A stretch of DNA of 64,000 nucleotides from Burhinus oedicnemus (taxonomy: Eukaryota > Chordata > Aves > Charadriiformes > Burhinidae). Of this stretch, positions 28,399-39,900 are shown in pieces (position 1 is the first letter of the stretch; the number at the start of each line of letters is the position of its first letter). Made by a program: the position numbers and the translations under genes. Under the pieces are notes generated by a model. It was given only the letters and a program-made list of their open reading frames with translations, searched no databases and had not been told where the DNA came from. The stretch covers positions 2,491,123 through 2,555,122 of the forward strand of contig VFFE01007215.1 of the NCBI GenBank assembly GCA_008921705.1, in the 5' to 3' direction.

Positions 28399-28425
28399 AA
28401 CCCAGTGCCTAATTTGCACTGGGTT
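28399..28425. repeat. Perfect hairpin followed by a T/A tract
   Basis: aacccagtgc, a 7-nt loop (ctaattt), then gcactgggtt, an exact 10-bp stem. The second arm runs into ttttttaaaaaa and an A-rich tract. It is too short for a canonical microRNA precursor unless flanking bases extend it, and they do not obviously do so. Confidence 0.75.
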
Positions 28426-31400
28426 TTTTTAAAAAAGAAAAAAAAAAGAAATTTAACAGTAGAAATTAAGAGATGCTTATGACTGAAATGCACCAAAGTA
28501 CTGACAAGCGGAAGTTGAGTTGTTATTAAGTTTGAACAGCCATGTGCTTACATCTTGTATCCACACATGGTATGTATTTCATATCCCTCTGTATTCTCTT
28601 CAAATACAGGTATAATCTTGGAAAACATTTAGCCAAGTTTTATGGTTATGGTAAGACCATAAGAGTGGTTGTTGTGGACCGGATTTAAGATCTCTGTCAC
28701 CAGCATTATAGGCACAGCATGCCTAATAAAACCATTAGAAAAGAGCAGGCATAAGAATGTGTTTCCTCAAAATACAGCTTCAATGCTGCAGCAGTTCAAG
28801 GCTTGTGGACTTTGTGAAGTGGGGTGGCATCCTTGATAATGAGAAGTCTTTAATAAATTTTTCTTCCAAGAATTTTTCCAGTCACCTCTTGAATCCACGT
28901 AAACTTTTAGTATCTGTACTATCTTTTGGCAAGGAGCTTTACAGCTTAAATTTGTATTTTGTGATGAACCTTATTAGCCATGCCAACAAATACAACTTGT
29001 TTTACTGAGTACTATCTAAATAAACAGTTTTTCTGCCACACTTGATAGAAATCAATTCCCAGAACGTACTCTGAGGAGCAAAGAGCTAGGGTATTCTGCA
29101 GAGAAGGGAAGGAAAGAGGTATCTGTCCTCACCACTGGACAGAGATACAAGTACAGCATGAGTAGAAGCTGTTATAACTTAGACGTTTAGAGCCTTCACA
29201 ACCTGTTCCTTCATTTGTCTCAGTGAGTGATCAAGTAACTGCAAACACTTGATTCAGGATATCCAAATGCTGACTTTATGTATATTAATCTATGCATCCT
29301 ATGTTGAGTCCTTTATGAGACAACCCTTTCTAAATAACCAGTGGCCTAACTAATTTTTTCTTGGTTTTTAGATACATCAAATGAAGCCATATTGATATTA
29401 CTATCCTGATCTTGTGTAAAAGATCCCTCAGGTTCCTATAAATTTGAAGGAAATAATGGTTTTAGAGGTTACATAAATTTTGATAAAATTTATAAAAATT
29501 TTGATAAAACTTATGAAGACTTTTTTTTCTAAATTACAAGTGTTAAGGTGGAAATCTGTTTATTTAAGAAAAAACAAAACAAAAAAGCCCAACTTTATTT
29601 CTTCTGTCATTCAACAATTCCAGTGAAGTTGGTGGGGGTTCAAAATTTGGCTTTCTATGTTTAAGGAGGGGCTTTTGAAAGAGCGTATATTCCAAAAAAA
29701 GTCTAGTGTATAGTCTAACAAATAATTCTTCATACTTCTGAGATCATGAAGGTATTCTCTGTGTGATAACCCTGGAGTTAGACCTCTTATGATTTGCTTA
29801 TGTCGATGCTAAATAAGTGCTTTTTCGTTTTGGAAATTATCTCAAAGGATCTTTAACTGGTTTTTGAAATTACCTCATTGGAAGCTTATTTCTGGTCTAA
29901 AGTTGTTTGTTTATTTTAACTTCACAGCATGACACCTTTTAATATGGCATAAAAGAAAGCGTTTTACAAAATAAGCATTGTTATGCTTCATTTTAGCTGT
30001 ATATGTGTGAGCCCATTTGCTACTTGATTCCAGATAGGAAACGAAGAATTAAAGTCTTTGTTGTACTGGCTAGAAATTGGTAAAAAAGGCTGTTAAATAT
30101 TAAATGCATACAAAATTCCCATGTCAGTCAATTACAGATGCGAAATAAGGCTGGTCACATCAAAATAGAACATGGAACTTATTTGCATTCTAAAAGCTGT
30201 GATTCACAACTTTGAGAGAGCAGAGCACAGCAATGTGAGCACATTTTGATTTTATGAGATTAAGCTATGAGATAGCTATTATACACTATTACTTGTGGTG
30301 CATATTGAATACAACACATGCAAATAGTTGTGGAAATAAGTAAATGAACACAGGGCCTGGGACTATGTACCCTGTGCACAGGAACCAGGCAAGCTCCAAC
30401 ACACAACCAGGTCAGCGACATGGAGTCCAGATCTTGCTCTTTTGGGTCCAACCAAGAATTGCCCAACTGTATCAAACTAGGGATTGGTTTTTGAGGGTAA
30501 AAGAAAGTTCAGTGCATGAAATGCAACTATTTTATTTAGGTCTTAAAGTGATTTTGAAAATCTTGAAAGTTACATTTGCAAATCAATGACTTGGTCAAAT
30601 TTGCGCTTTATTATAAATTATCATGAATTATTTTGCATTTGTACCATAGGCGCATAAAAGATGCATTGTCTGGCTTTCTGTCACGAGACATGACAGGTTT
30701 GCTACCACAAATAGTAAGTCAAACCCCTTTGTTAAACAGCCCTTGTACGTTTGCCAGGCTGTCTAACTAGTTTCCAGTACTGTGATAGCTTGCTGTCCCA
30801 CAGGTTGTGTGACCTTTTCAGTTCTGTTTTGGGAGGTTTTAACTCTTAGCTGCTTAAAGTGATACCTGCTCTGGTACTATAGAGACACTATCCTTTTCCC
30901 TTCTTCCCTAAGTGTGAAAACATGTACTCATCAGCTGAGCTTGGCGAGTCCTATATACATGCTGTTCTGCAGTGCTTATATTATTTTCTGTCTTGCCAAT
31001 CTCCCTGTTTAATGTTGTTTCTTCACTCCTACGCATACATTCACTCATGTGCACAAGAAACACACAAAGAAGTGCATGATGTGGGTGAAAAAGTAGTTTG
31101 AAGGAAAGGTGCATTCCTCAAAATGACATTTTGAATAACAGCTAGGTGTTTGTCTTTTTCCCTCATAGAACTTCAGAATGCCTGTGATTAGGTTGCTAAC
31201 ATTGCTTCCATTGTCTATTGGAAGAAAACAAAGAAAATGTAGTGGTCCCAACCAGAACTAAATGTTCAATACTTACCATGTCAAAGTTGGAAGTTACGCA
31301 AGTCTTTCTTCTCCTGCAACGGTTAGGTTTGATGACCAAGGCAATAAGCCTAAGGCCTGATGACGGCCAAGACTGTCATTAGTGTCTGTGAATCGCGAAT

Positions 31401-33489
31401 ATCTCTACTTGTATGTCCATACTTGGGAATGACATTGGCTGTTGAAAAAAAATCCCTCAGTAATGAGGCTAGACTGCTAGAAGAATTGTACACACTGGTG
31501 AAGACAAAGAGAAAGCAGAGATTTAATGAAAATCTGGGAGAGAAAATAGGGGGTTTAGATGAACTGTTATGTTCAACTTTATTGCAAGGTATTGAGGAAG
31601 GGATGATACAAGAACAGACTTTTAAATAGGGGGAAGGAGATTTTAAAAATCCTTCAGCAGTGGATGCCTATTTGTGGTCTCAAAAAATGGAGAAATATAG
31701 TGACCTTGAAGTAAAGAGAATAAAAATAATGATGACTGTGAAATTGAGGAGTTCTTAAAATTATGTTAGAGGTATCCATATGCCTTAGGCAATCCTCCTT
31801 GAAATTAAAATGTCTCTGCATTTTTGGGTTGGGTTGTTTGTTGTGTTGTTTTGGGTTTTTTTAATTAATAACAGCTTTTAGAAAATAGTCCTACATTGTA
31901 TGAACACATATTGCTGAATTTCCTCCAGTGTCTGCTCTATAGTAATTTCAGGTGGTATTTGACTTTTAATTGAAAAGTGAAATTCAATTTTTTTTTTCCC
32001 TCCCTTTATGTTTAATATAGACATATATAAGTGCAAATTTAAATCCTGTCAGTGTATGTGGCCCATGGAAAGAGATTAAGTTAGCTTACTGAATATAATT
32101 TTTGAACCAGTTTTTATTTGGGCATAAGGAATTTTGGTCACAGAATTATATCATTTTTTAAACTAGGCTATGTTTTACTATTTCACGAGTATGCAGCAGA
32201 CTGTCTTGCTCTATAATCTATTAGATTGCAGATGTTAGGCTCCCTTCCGCCTTCCTGGCAGGATGTTTTGTGTAAAATGAATTGCAACTAGAAATTCTGG
32301 AGATGAATCAAGTCAAATGTGATTGCCTTGCTATTAACTTATGTTACTGATGGGGAGGGGGGGGGAAAGCAGCAGTGTTTATTATATAATTTATTTAGCG
32401 ATAGGACAGAACTGCTTTTTTCCTGAAAGGAAACATGAGCAAAGCCAGGGAATTCTTTGGTTCATAATAAAAAAGTGTCCAGGTTAATTTGTAACTGTTC
32501 TAAAACAGTGAAAATTGTAAATTCAGTTAAACGTCTAATCTTTATGTAAGTCACTTACGTATGAAATGAAGATGTGAGGCTGAAGGCCTTATTTGAGAGT
32601 ACTTTGGACCACAGTGATCCATAACCACTGTACACTGAGAAACTTGAACAAAGCCCTTAACCAAGCCTGTTAGTATTAAAGGACTTGAAAAATTACCCAT
32701 CAGAATGTAGGAAGAGATTTCATTTCATTTCAGTTGTAGTAAGCAGAAGACCGGTACTAGCTAATTGATATAGGTGACTAGTTTCGTGATGGGACTGGTA
32801 CCAACACTTCTTGATTGCCCTAAGAGAAGATGAGAAAGAAAGTAATAAAGTTCAGAAGACCCTGATGAGAAACTTTGAAATGGAGATGAGATTGCTAAAA
32901 TTGACTCCATGTTGATGGAGTTGGAACTTCAATAAAATTAATGATCATTTTTCAAAAAGTGTGTTGGCAGAGAGCCAGTCTCCAATGATTTGTGACTGTG
33001 TAGCAAGATGAGAACTGCCCAGGTCCCCCAGTGCAGCCTGCTGTTACTGCAATATATAGGTTGTTTTCTGTCTTCCACTGATGCCACCAGGAGCCAGTTG
33101 CAGAAAATGTCTGTGCTGATGGTTAAGACCCTCTTAAAACTTCCTTCCTGGATATTTTTGTGGGCATTTTGTTCCTGTCTGCTGTATCTAGACTGTCCAT
33201 TGACTTAAGTATTCAAGGGTAAATAGCTTAATGTCCATCTTATGGTGAGCGTAATTACCAAACCATCACTTTGTGTAGCTGGAAAAAATAAGGAACTTTT
33301 CGATTATCAGATGACACATAATATTTTGCAGAAGTATTTGCATAAATTCCCCTCTGTCATTGAAATTGAGTTTATTTTCCATATTGAGGCCAAACGTGCC
33401 GTCCTCTATTCGCATGCTACTATTACTTTACTGTCAGTACCTCTGCAACTGTATTAGGTCCCAAACACGTTGGGAGAGAGAGAGAATTA

Positions 33490-33740
33490 TATATATCTTT
33501 TATATCCATTTAAATGACTGGCAGAAGGGGCATAAGATAACTCTTGTCTTTTGCTTTCACCTTCTCTGTGATCACAGTCCTCTTTACCCCCTTTGTGGGA
33601 GTTGTGTGATCTTTGGCATGCCTGCCTCCCTGGGAAGGCTGTGAAGGTGAAAACTGGCCACGCTTTTGGTAACCCTGCCTGTACCTTGTGGCGGGTTGCT
33701 TGAAGTTACCTTCTTTCATAGCGAGTTCTAGCAAGAAATA
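33490..33740 (-). other. Possible relic of an endogenous retroviral gag segment (weak)
   Basis: A 74-codon minus-strand frame (33734 to 33510) is basic and rich in Gln, Pro, Ser and Lys. It contains YRQGYQKRGQF followed by a SPSQPSQGG stretch. The spacing of the two tyrosines, the GQF and the following polar stretch is loosely reminiscent of a decayed zinc-knuckle region of a retroviral Gag, with the expected Cys and His positions missing. The neighbouring + strand (33835-33860) has aataaa and ttataaaaaccc, which can occur in LTRs, but no LTR ends, primer site or second copy were found. The call is speculative; an ordinary chance ORF is at least as likely. Confidence 0.2.
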
Positions 33741-36700
33741 TGTGAATGTACACAGTAGTAATTAACCTCACTTGTTACAGATAAATGTTGATAGAAACAA
33801 AGTTTCTATGCTGGCAGTTGTTAGATAAGCAAAACAATAAAGGCCCTATGGTTATAAAAACCCACCCTCTTCCAGATTCGAAAGTGCTGACAGAAGAGGT
33901 TGCTGATCCCATGTAGTCATTGCTGCTGCCATCCCCTGTCATGTACGCTGTGCACTGGTGATGTACGCTGTGTACACTGATCCATAGCAGAGCAATTTAT
34001 GTGAGCGCTCCTTTAAGGCAAAATCACCCCAGTGAGGTTAAACACTTCTCCATTGTTGGCTCACTGACCTGGCTAATTTTGCTTGAAGTGAATTAAGGAA
34101 TCCCAAAAAACCGTGGGGCAGATGATGGTAAGCATCACTGAGCCACAGTAACTTCTTCCACTGTATGACTGGATCTAGTGAAGAGTATCTGTTGTTTCGG
34201 GAAGACATGGGCTCAGTCTTGCAGAGTGCTGAGCAGCCTCAGTATCTTGTGAACATATGCACACATGGTGGTACTGGCTTGCTGCTGTCAGCAGAGCATG
34301 CTGGGATGGCAAGGAGCTGAAGCTTTCCTTGCACATGGGAAGGATTAGAGGTGTGGGGGAGGGGACATTGACCAGAATAGGTTGATTAAGGTGTCTTTCT
34401 CAAAAGACTCTATTAGTAACATTTATATTGAGATAAAGTAAAACTCTATTACTCCCTTGTTGCAATGAAAGGGATGTGTCTAAAGTAATAAGCTCTGTTT
34501 CTGTGCAGATTGAGCCACTGATACTTGTGGCTCAAACATTAAATCAGGTAGACATCAGATGGGTCAGCCTTTCCGCTAAGTTCGGGGTTCTCAGGACAGT
34601 GAAATGGAGTCTCTGTACCTACCCTGGACTCAGATGGAGAGAACAAGGAGGACCTGCCTGGTTGTAGTCCAATGCTTTTCAGGAACTGCAGCAAGACTAG
34701 TTGGAAGGGTAAATCTCCGAGAGGTGTACGGACTATGTATCTCCCTTTTGCCATCCCTCCCAGTTGTATTGTCTCATATGGGTGCTGCCCCACAGGATAA
34801 AGTGCAGTACTTCTCGTTGGTTGGCTAACTTCCGAGGTGCTGTAGCGTTTATCATGCTTACATTTCACAAGAAGGTTATCTTCATATTTGTATGCTTCCC
34901 CATCCTTTTCTGACCTACAAAACTATAATTCTCTGAGAATTCCAGAAATTAGTTTATTGACTAAGAAGTGGTAGTTAATGCCAGTCCGGGAATGTTAAGA
35001 GCCATGGAAGAAAATGAAACAACTGATGCACGTTTATACCTTGTTTCTGTTGTGAATGGCATTGTATAAGCCATTTGTGGAGTTTTAGGTAAAATAATCT
35101 CTTTAATTATACCAGAGCAGATTCTTCACTGTTTAGTCATGTTAGTGCTGCAGTGGATAACTCTGTTATGGGATTTTTCATTGAGCAAAGATGAGAGACA
35201 ACGTTAAAATTGTTTTGTTTACAGCTGAAGGCTTCTTTGCAGATTATGGGAACTGAGCCTGTGATCTCAGTGAGCCCATACAAAGGTCACCACTGCTGGA
35301 ACTACTCAGCACGCTTGTCAGACTAACAGAGGCTGCTGGTTGAGGGGGCTGTAAAAAATACACTATTAGTTATACTATGGTTATGCAATTCTTGGTGGAA
35401 ATCAAACACAATAAGAGATGATGATCAGTACCAATGCAGTATTGCTGTTATTATATGTGTAGCACTGTAAAGGAAAGAAAAAAATAATTATCTGTCAAGT
35501 AGAGGAACCTTCCTTAAAATGTTGATTTTACTTCACAGTGATGCAATGAATTATTTCTGACATTTGTTTTCTTGCTTTTGCTCTCTATTTTAAAATTTAT
35601 GGCCAAGTAATTTTTTCGTATGCTTTGCTACAAGGTCAGGCAGTCCACGTGAAGAAGTAATGCACTGGAAACTTGCTCATGTGGAGAAGTTTCTAACCGT
35701 GACATTAGCCAGACGTTTTATTCATTGTTTCCGGAAGGTATTTCATTCAAAGAACTGCATGAATAAAAAAGCAGATTCCAAAGGAAAAGTAGTATTTTCC
35801 TGGTCCCCTTTACTTGAGAACACCGATGCTCCTTCAATTAAATTGATTGGCAAATGTTTGGGGAGACAGGAAGCTTCAGTACATATGGAATTGAGCTCTC
35901 TATTTCTTAGGTTATATCGCTATCAGTTTAAATTCCATCCACCATAGGTCATTTCCTTGCCCTGTTACGAGGGGGAGGAAAGGCCCAAGAATATATCCAA
36001 AACACTCCGTATGACAGTCTAGGAAAAAGAAAGCTTTACAATGATTTGGAATATGAGTGAGTTCTGTTGCAATAGCATTCAAATAGCCCTGGGCATTTCT
36101 GTGGACCACCAGCTGCAGTGGCAGATTACAGCTGAAAATTGCATTTAATATTCCAAACTGTGCTGCTTCTTGGTTCAAAAAACCAAACAGTAGTACAGAC
36201 CAAAGAATGGTGAATACCATTTCTCATGGGGCCAAATCTTTCAAATGCAATTAGTTTGTTTTGTAAATCTCCAGCATAAAGTTAGAACAAAAACTTGAAT
36301 AGACATGAATAACTCTGTTTAAATATACTGTAATGGGTAATAGCTTTTCATCTTTTGTAAAGGGGAAGTAATTGACAGTTAACTATTGTCTATCAATTTG
36401 CCACATAACATAAATAAGAATACATGTTGCTTTTGCCTATGCATTTATTTCTGTATAAAAAAAATTATACTTTTCTGGTAATGGTAAAATCTCAGAAAAA
36501 TTTCCAGCGTACCGTAACTGAACTGGGAATTTTAATGATTTTAATAATGGTTGTATTCATTAAAAATAATAATTTCAATAATAATATACCATTTGGTACT
36601 GCAGTGGTTGGAAGGTGTCTAAAAGGACACTTCAGTTGAAATATTCAACGTGAAAGTAACAGTGTTTAAGGATTTTTGCTAAACATGCAAGTAAAACCAT

Positions 36701-36784
36701 GAAAGTGAAAGAGATTATCTGGGGCATGATTCAAGCATTAGTGAAAATGTCAAGTGAAACCCTTAGCAGCAGTAAGCAAGAATA
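33741..36784 (+). other. AKAP7: Intronic sequence, nothing certain
   Basis: Contains a short direct repeat of atgtacgctgtg (33941 and 33960). The minus-strand frame at 34539-34868 and the + frame at 35660-35947 have no splice or family support. Confidence 0.55.
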
Positions 36785-36838
36785 GTGCTGATTTATACCA
36801 ACCGAGGACCCTGCCTGCCAAGTGTCATGGCTGTGACA

Positions 36839-36990
36839 GTCCGCTGGCAGTCCCCAGAGTCAAGGGCTGCAGTGAGATGGATGAGAATATCAGCTAGCCC
36901 ATTTAAAAGCAGACCTTCTATAAATAATATCGGAGAGATTGGTTCAGGTGGCAAGCCAACAAATTGCCAACTCCATCTGGAATCGTCTTT
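36839..36990 (+). other. Possible cryptic or cassette exon with a consensus donor
   Basis: An open + frame (36785-36994) runs to a perfect donor motif tctttgtaagtac, with GT at 36991. A possible acceptor ctgtgacag ends at 36838, but its pyrimidine tract is poor. The peptide matches nothing I know, and the 152-nt length is not a multiple of three, so inclusion between AKAP7 exons would shift the frame. Could be chance. Confidence 0.2.
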
Positions 36991-36994
36991 GTAA

Positions 36995-39900
36995 GTACGT
37001 ATATAGCAAGGGAAGGAGCCTGCGTAAAATACTGTTCTTGCAGCCCTGGATATTAAAAATCAGGCTGGTAGTCTGCTCCCATTGCTCTTGCAGGGGATTT
37101 CCAACATGATTTCTTAAAGTGAGAGTGAGCCTGGAAGGAAACTAAGATCACTTTTAAATTTTCTGCATTTACACTAGTTTGCTTAAGCAGTGTGTCTGCT
37201 GCTATCCCATATCCTTTCAGGTTTGAAAGGGAGAATAAAGAGCAAAAGACAAAGTAAACATACATAAACATGTCTTGGGTCAACTGAAGAGAGTAACTTC
37301 ACTGACTGTCCTTTATGCAGATGTTCCACTTAAGAAGAGGAAGTGTTGTATTAGATTTCTCATACTTTTATAAGTAGGTAGGTTAAACATTATTGCTCGT
37401 TAGTGGAAAATATGTCTTATGTTCACCCCATATACACCTAAATATGAGTTATTCTGTCTTTTAAGCTGTTAAGATGATTTAAAGATTATCTTAGTAACAC
37501 CATTGCCACAGTAAAAGGAAGACTGAGTTCTCAGAGAAATTCTGCTTGCTTTACCCTGGCATACTATTGAATAAGGCAAAGGCTACAACATCATATTTTT
37601 ATTGATTTCCAAAGGATAAATTACAGGGCATTGCTATCAGATAATATTAAAAGCTACCCTATATTCCCAGTGAACAACATCCAAATACCTTATTCTGTAT
37701 AATGGAAATCCCCTTAGTACTGTTTCTCATATTCATATTCATTATTATATACTACTTCTCAGTCTACTGAGTTTTATGTATGCTCTGGCACACTGCCTCT
37801 CAACTCACTATACAAATTGTGCCACTTGCTACTCACAAAGCAGTAGAAGGAGCAGCATGGTTTTCTGAAGTGCTGTAAGACCTGCCCTGAAAAGTAGAAA
37901 GCATCAGAAAGTCTAAATATTTAGAGTTATGAATTTTACCTTTCCATTTCCTTTGTTCTGGAGATTAAGTCAGCACTACAGTAGTAGGATTTCATTGTAG
38001 TGGAAGAGGAAATAGAAACTGCTGTTCCCACAGCTTTACTGGAGTCACCAGACAAATCCTGTCCTCTGGCATACCTGTTAATCTAGCTACCATTGCATTA
38101 ATCTCTAAAACTGTTCTTCTTAGTTCATATTTCTGTTTTCATTTATGCTGGGCTGTTTTGGAGTTCTGAGTCAAAACCTCTGCCAGTAGAAATCCACAGA
38201 AGTAACTGTTTCGTGAATGAAGAATTTGGCTCAAGGTACTTCTCAGCCTTGCTACCTACAGACACACCCCAGCTCTGCAGACCACTGTTACGTGTCTTGG
38301 ACTCCTGTGTACTGCATGAAGGGGTCTCTGGGGATGCACCTGGGTGCGGGGACTGCCTTGCCTGTGCTCCTAAATTGTTACTGTGGACCCTGGCATAGTT
38401 CTGGCCCTGGCAAAACAGCAACTTCTGCGGCAACTCCTGAGTGCTGGTTAGGACTTGGCACCAACCCAAGTCCAGTCCCAGTAAGCAGTTTGGATGCAGT
38501 CACGCCATTTCAGAGGCTAGTAGAGCTGGATAGGATGGACCTGAGCTATCCTGTCCTAATTGGCCTCATAGCCAAAGAACATGGCATTGTGGAGCTCACC
38601 TGTATAAGCATAGCCAGATACCTCTGAATGAAACATCGGGTTTCTGAGATGCCTGTCCTCACAGTAACACAAAAAGCATTTTGTCTGATGTCAGCATAAA
38701 ACCTGAGCTGAATTTTCCTTCTCTGCTCAAAAGTAATGCATGAGCAAATCCATATTGTAGCCAAATAAGAAGTGTGACATGGTAAACATGAAATACTGTT
38801 CTCTGTTACTATATGTGAACAGCTACCCCAATTTAGATACTCATTTGCTTCAACCTATTGTATTGCTGTATGACAAGTCCTACTGTAACCTAATCCCTGT
38901 GATCTTAGAGTGGAGGCACTTACAATGTAGAAATTATAACATATGGAAAAAACATCTATGACAGAAATAGAAGAGCCACATTTGGGAGTGGGGAAGTGTT
39001 ATACAACCAAAATGTGGTAGTTGTCTACTTCTTCCTAACCTGATGTTTTAAATGTGCTTTTTTTCTCTTATGCTGCCTTATTTCTGATGCTTAATGCTGG
39101 CTAATTGAGTGCTTTGTTTTCAAATGGAGAGTGGTATTCCTGGAAGCAGACAGACATGTTTTAACCTTCATTCCAGAAACCATTAAAATATTAAAATTAA
39201 AAAAAACCCAAACATTATAAGAGAGGCACAGCCTCTCTTAAAGATACTATGTAATTAAGAGAAAAGAAGTTACTTTATTTTGTTTTGTTAAAGGTCTCTA
39301 GAACCCAAAATCTGGACAAATAATCAGACTCTAAAATTTGACATTTCTATACTGACCTGGAACAACCAGGAGGCTGGAGTCAGTCCTCTTTGAAAAAGGG
39401 GGGAAAGCATGTTTCATCTATGGAAAAGGTTCACGTCTGGGAAGGCAAAAAAACCACCAAACCCTATCTCTCTTTCCCCCCCAGCAAGATCATGTGCCAC
39501 CAAACCTTACAACCCTTTAGCAGAAATGGCATGCATACAGTGCTAGCTAAATCCGCACTGGAAAGATCAGTGTAACTTTTGTCCTAGAAGTTCAAGAGGC
39601 ACAGTCGTGGAGCAGAGGAGGAAGAAGTTTTGAGGAAGGCTTACATTTTCAAAAGAAGATAATGCTCAAAACACAAAGTAGGAACCCAGGCTGCACTTCC
39701 AGAAAATGCTTGGGAAACTGCAAAGCTCCATCGTGGGGACAGCCCATGTGCTCTGGCAGTGGGAACTAGCCAGTTTTGGAAAAAAAAGCTACAAAGCCAG
39801 AAGGCAGGAGGAGGAACTGGTTAACATGATTAAGCAACTGTTAAGATAGCACAGAATTACTTCTCTTGCATCATGCGAAATAAGAACGAGAGAGAACATT

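Larger units (their letters stand above)
25790..33489 (+). other. AKAP7: AKAP7 alpha intron, first part
   Basis: CpG-rich for the first 90 nt, then ordinary AT-rich intron. Notable are a gatggtaatg/gatggcaatg/gatggatgat imperfect repeat at 26222-26295, two small tandem duplications near 27097 and 27381, and a hairpin at 28399-28425. The frame at 31360-31629 (89 codons) looks moderately protein-like but is unsupported. I recognise no gene. Confidence 0.6.

Noticed and set aside
33835..34000. Solo LTR with aataaa and ttataaaa signals
   Set aside because: No TG...CA ends, target duplication or second copy could be identified by eye.
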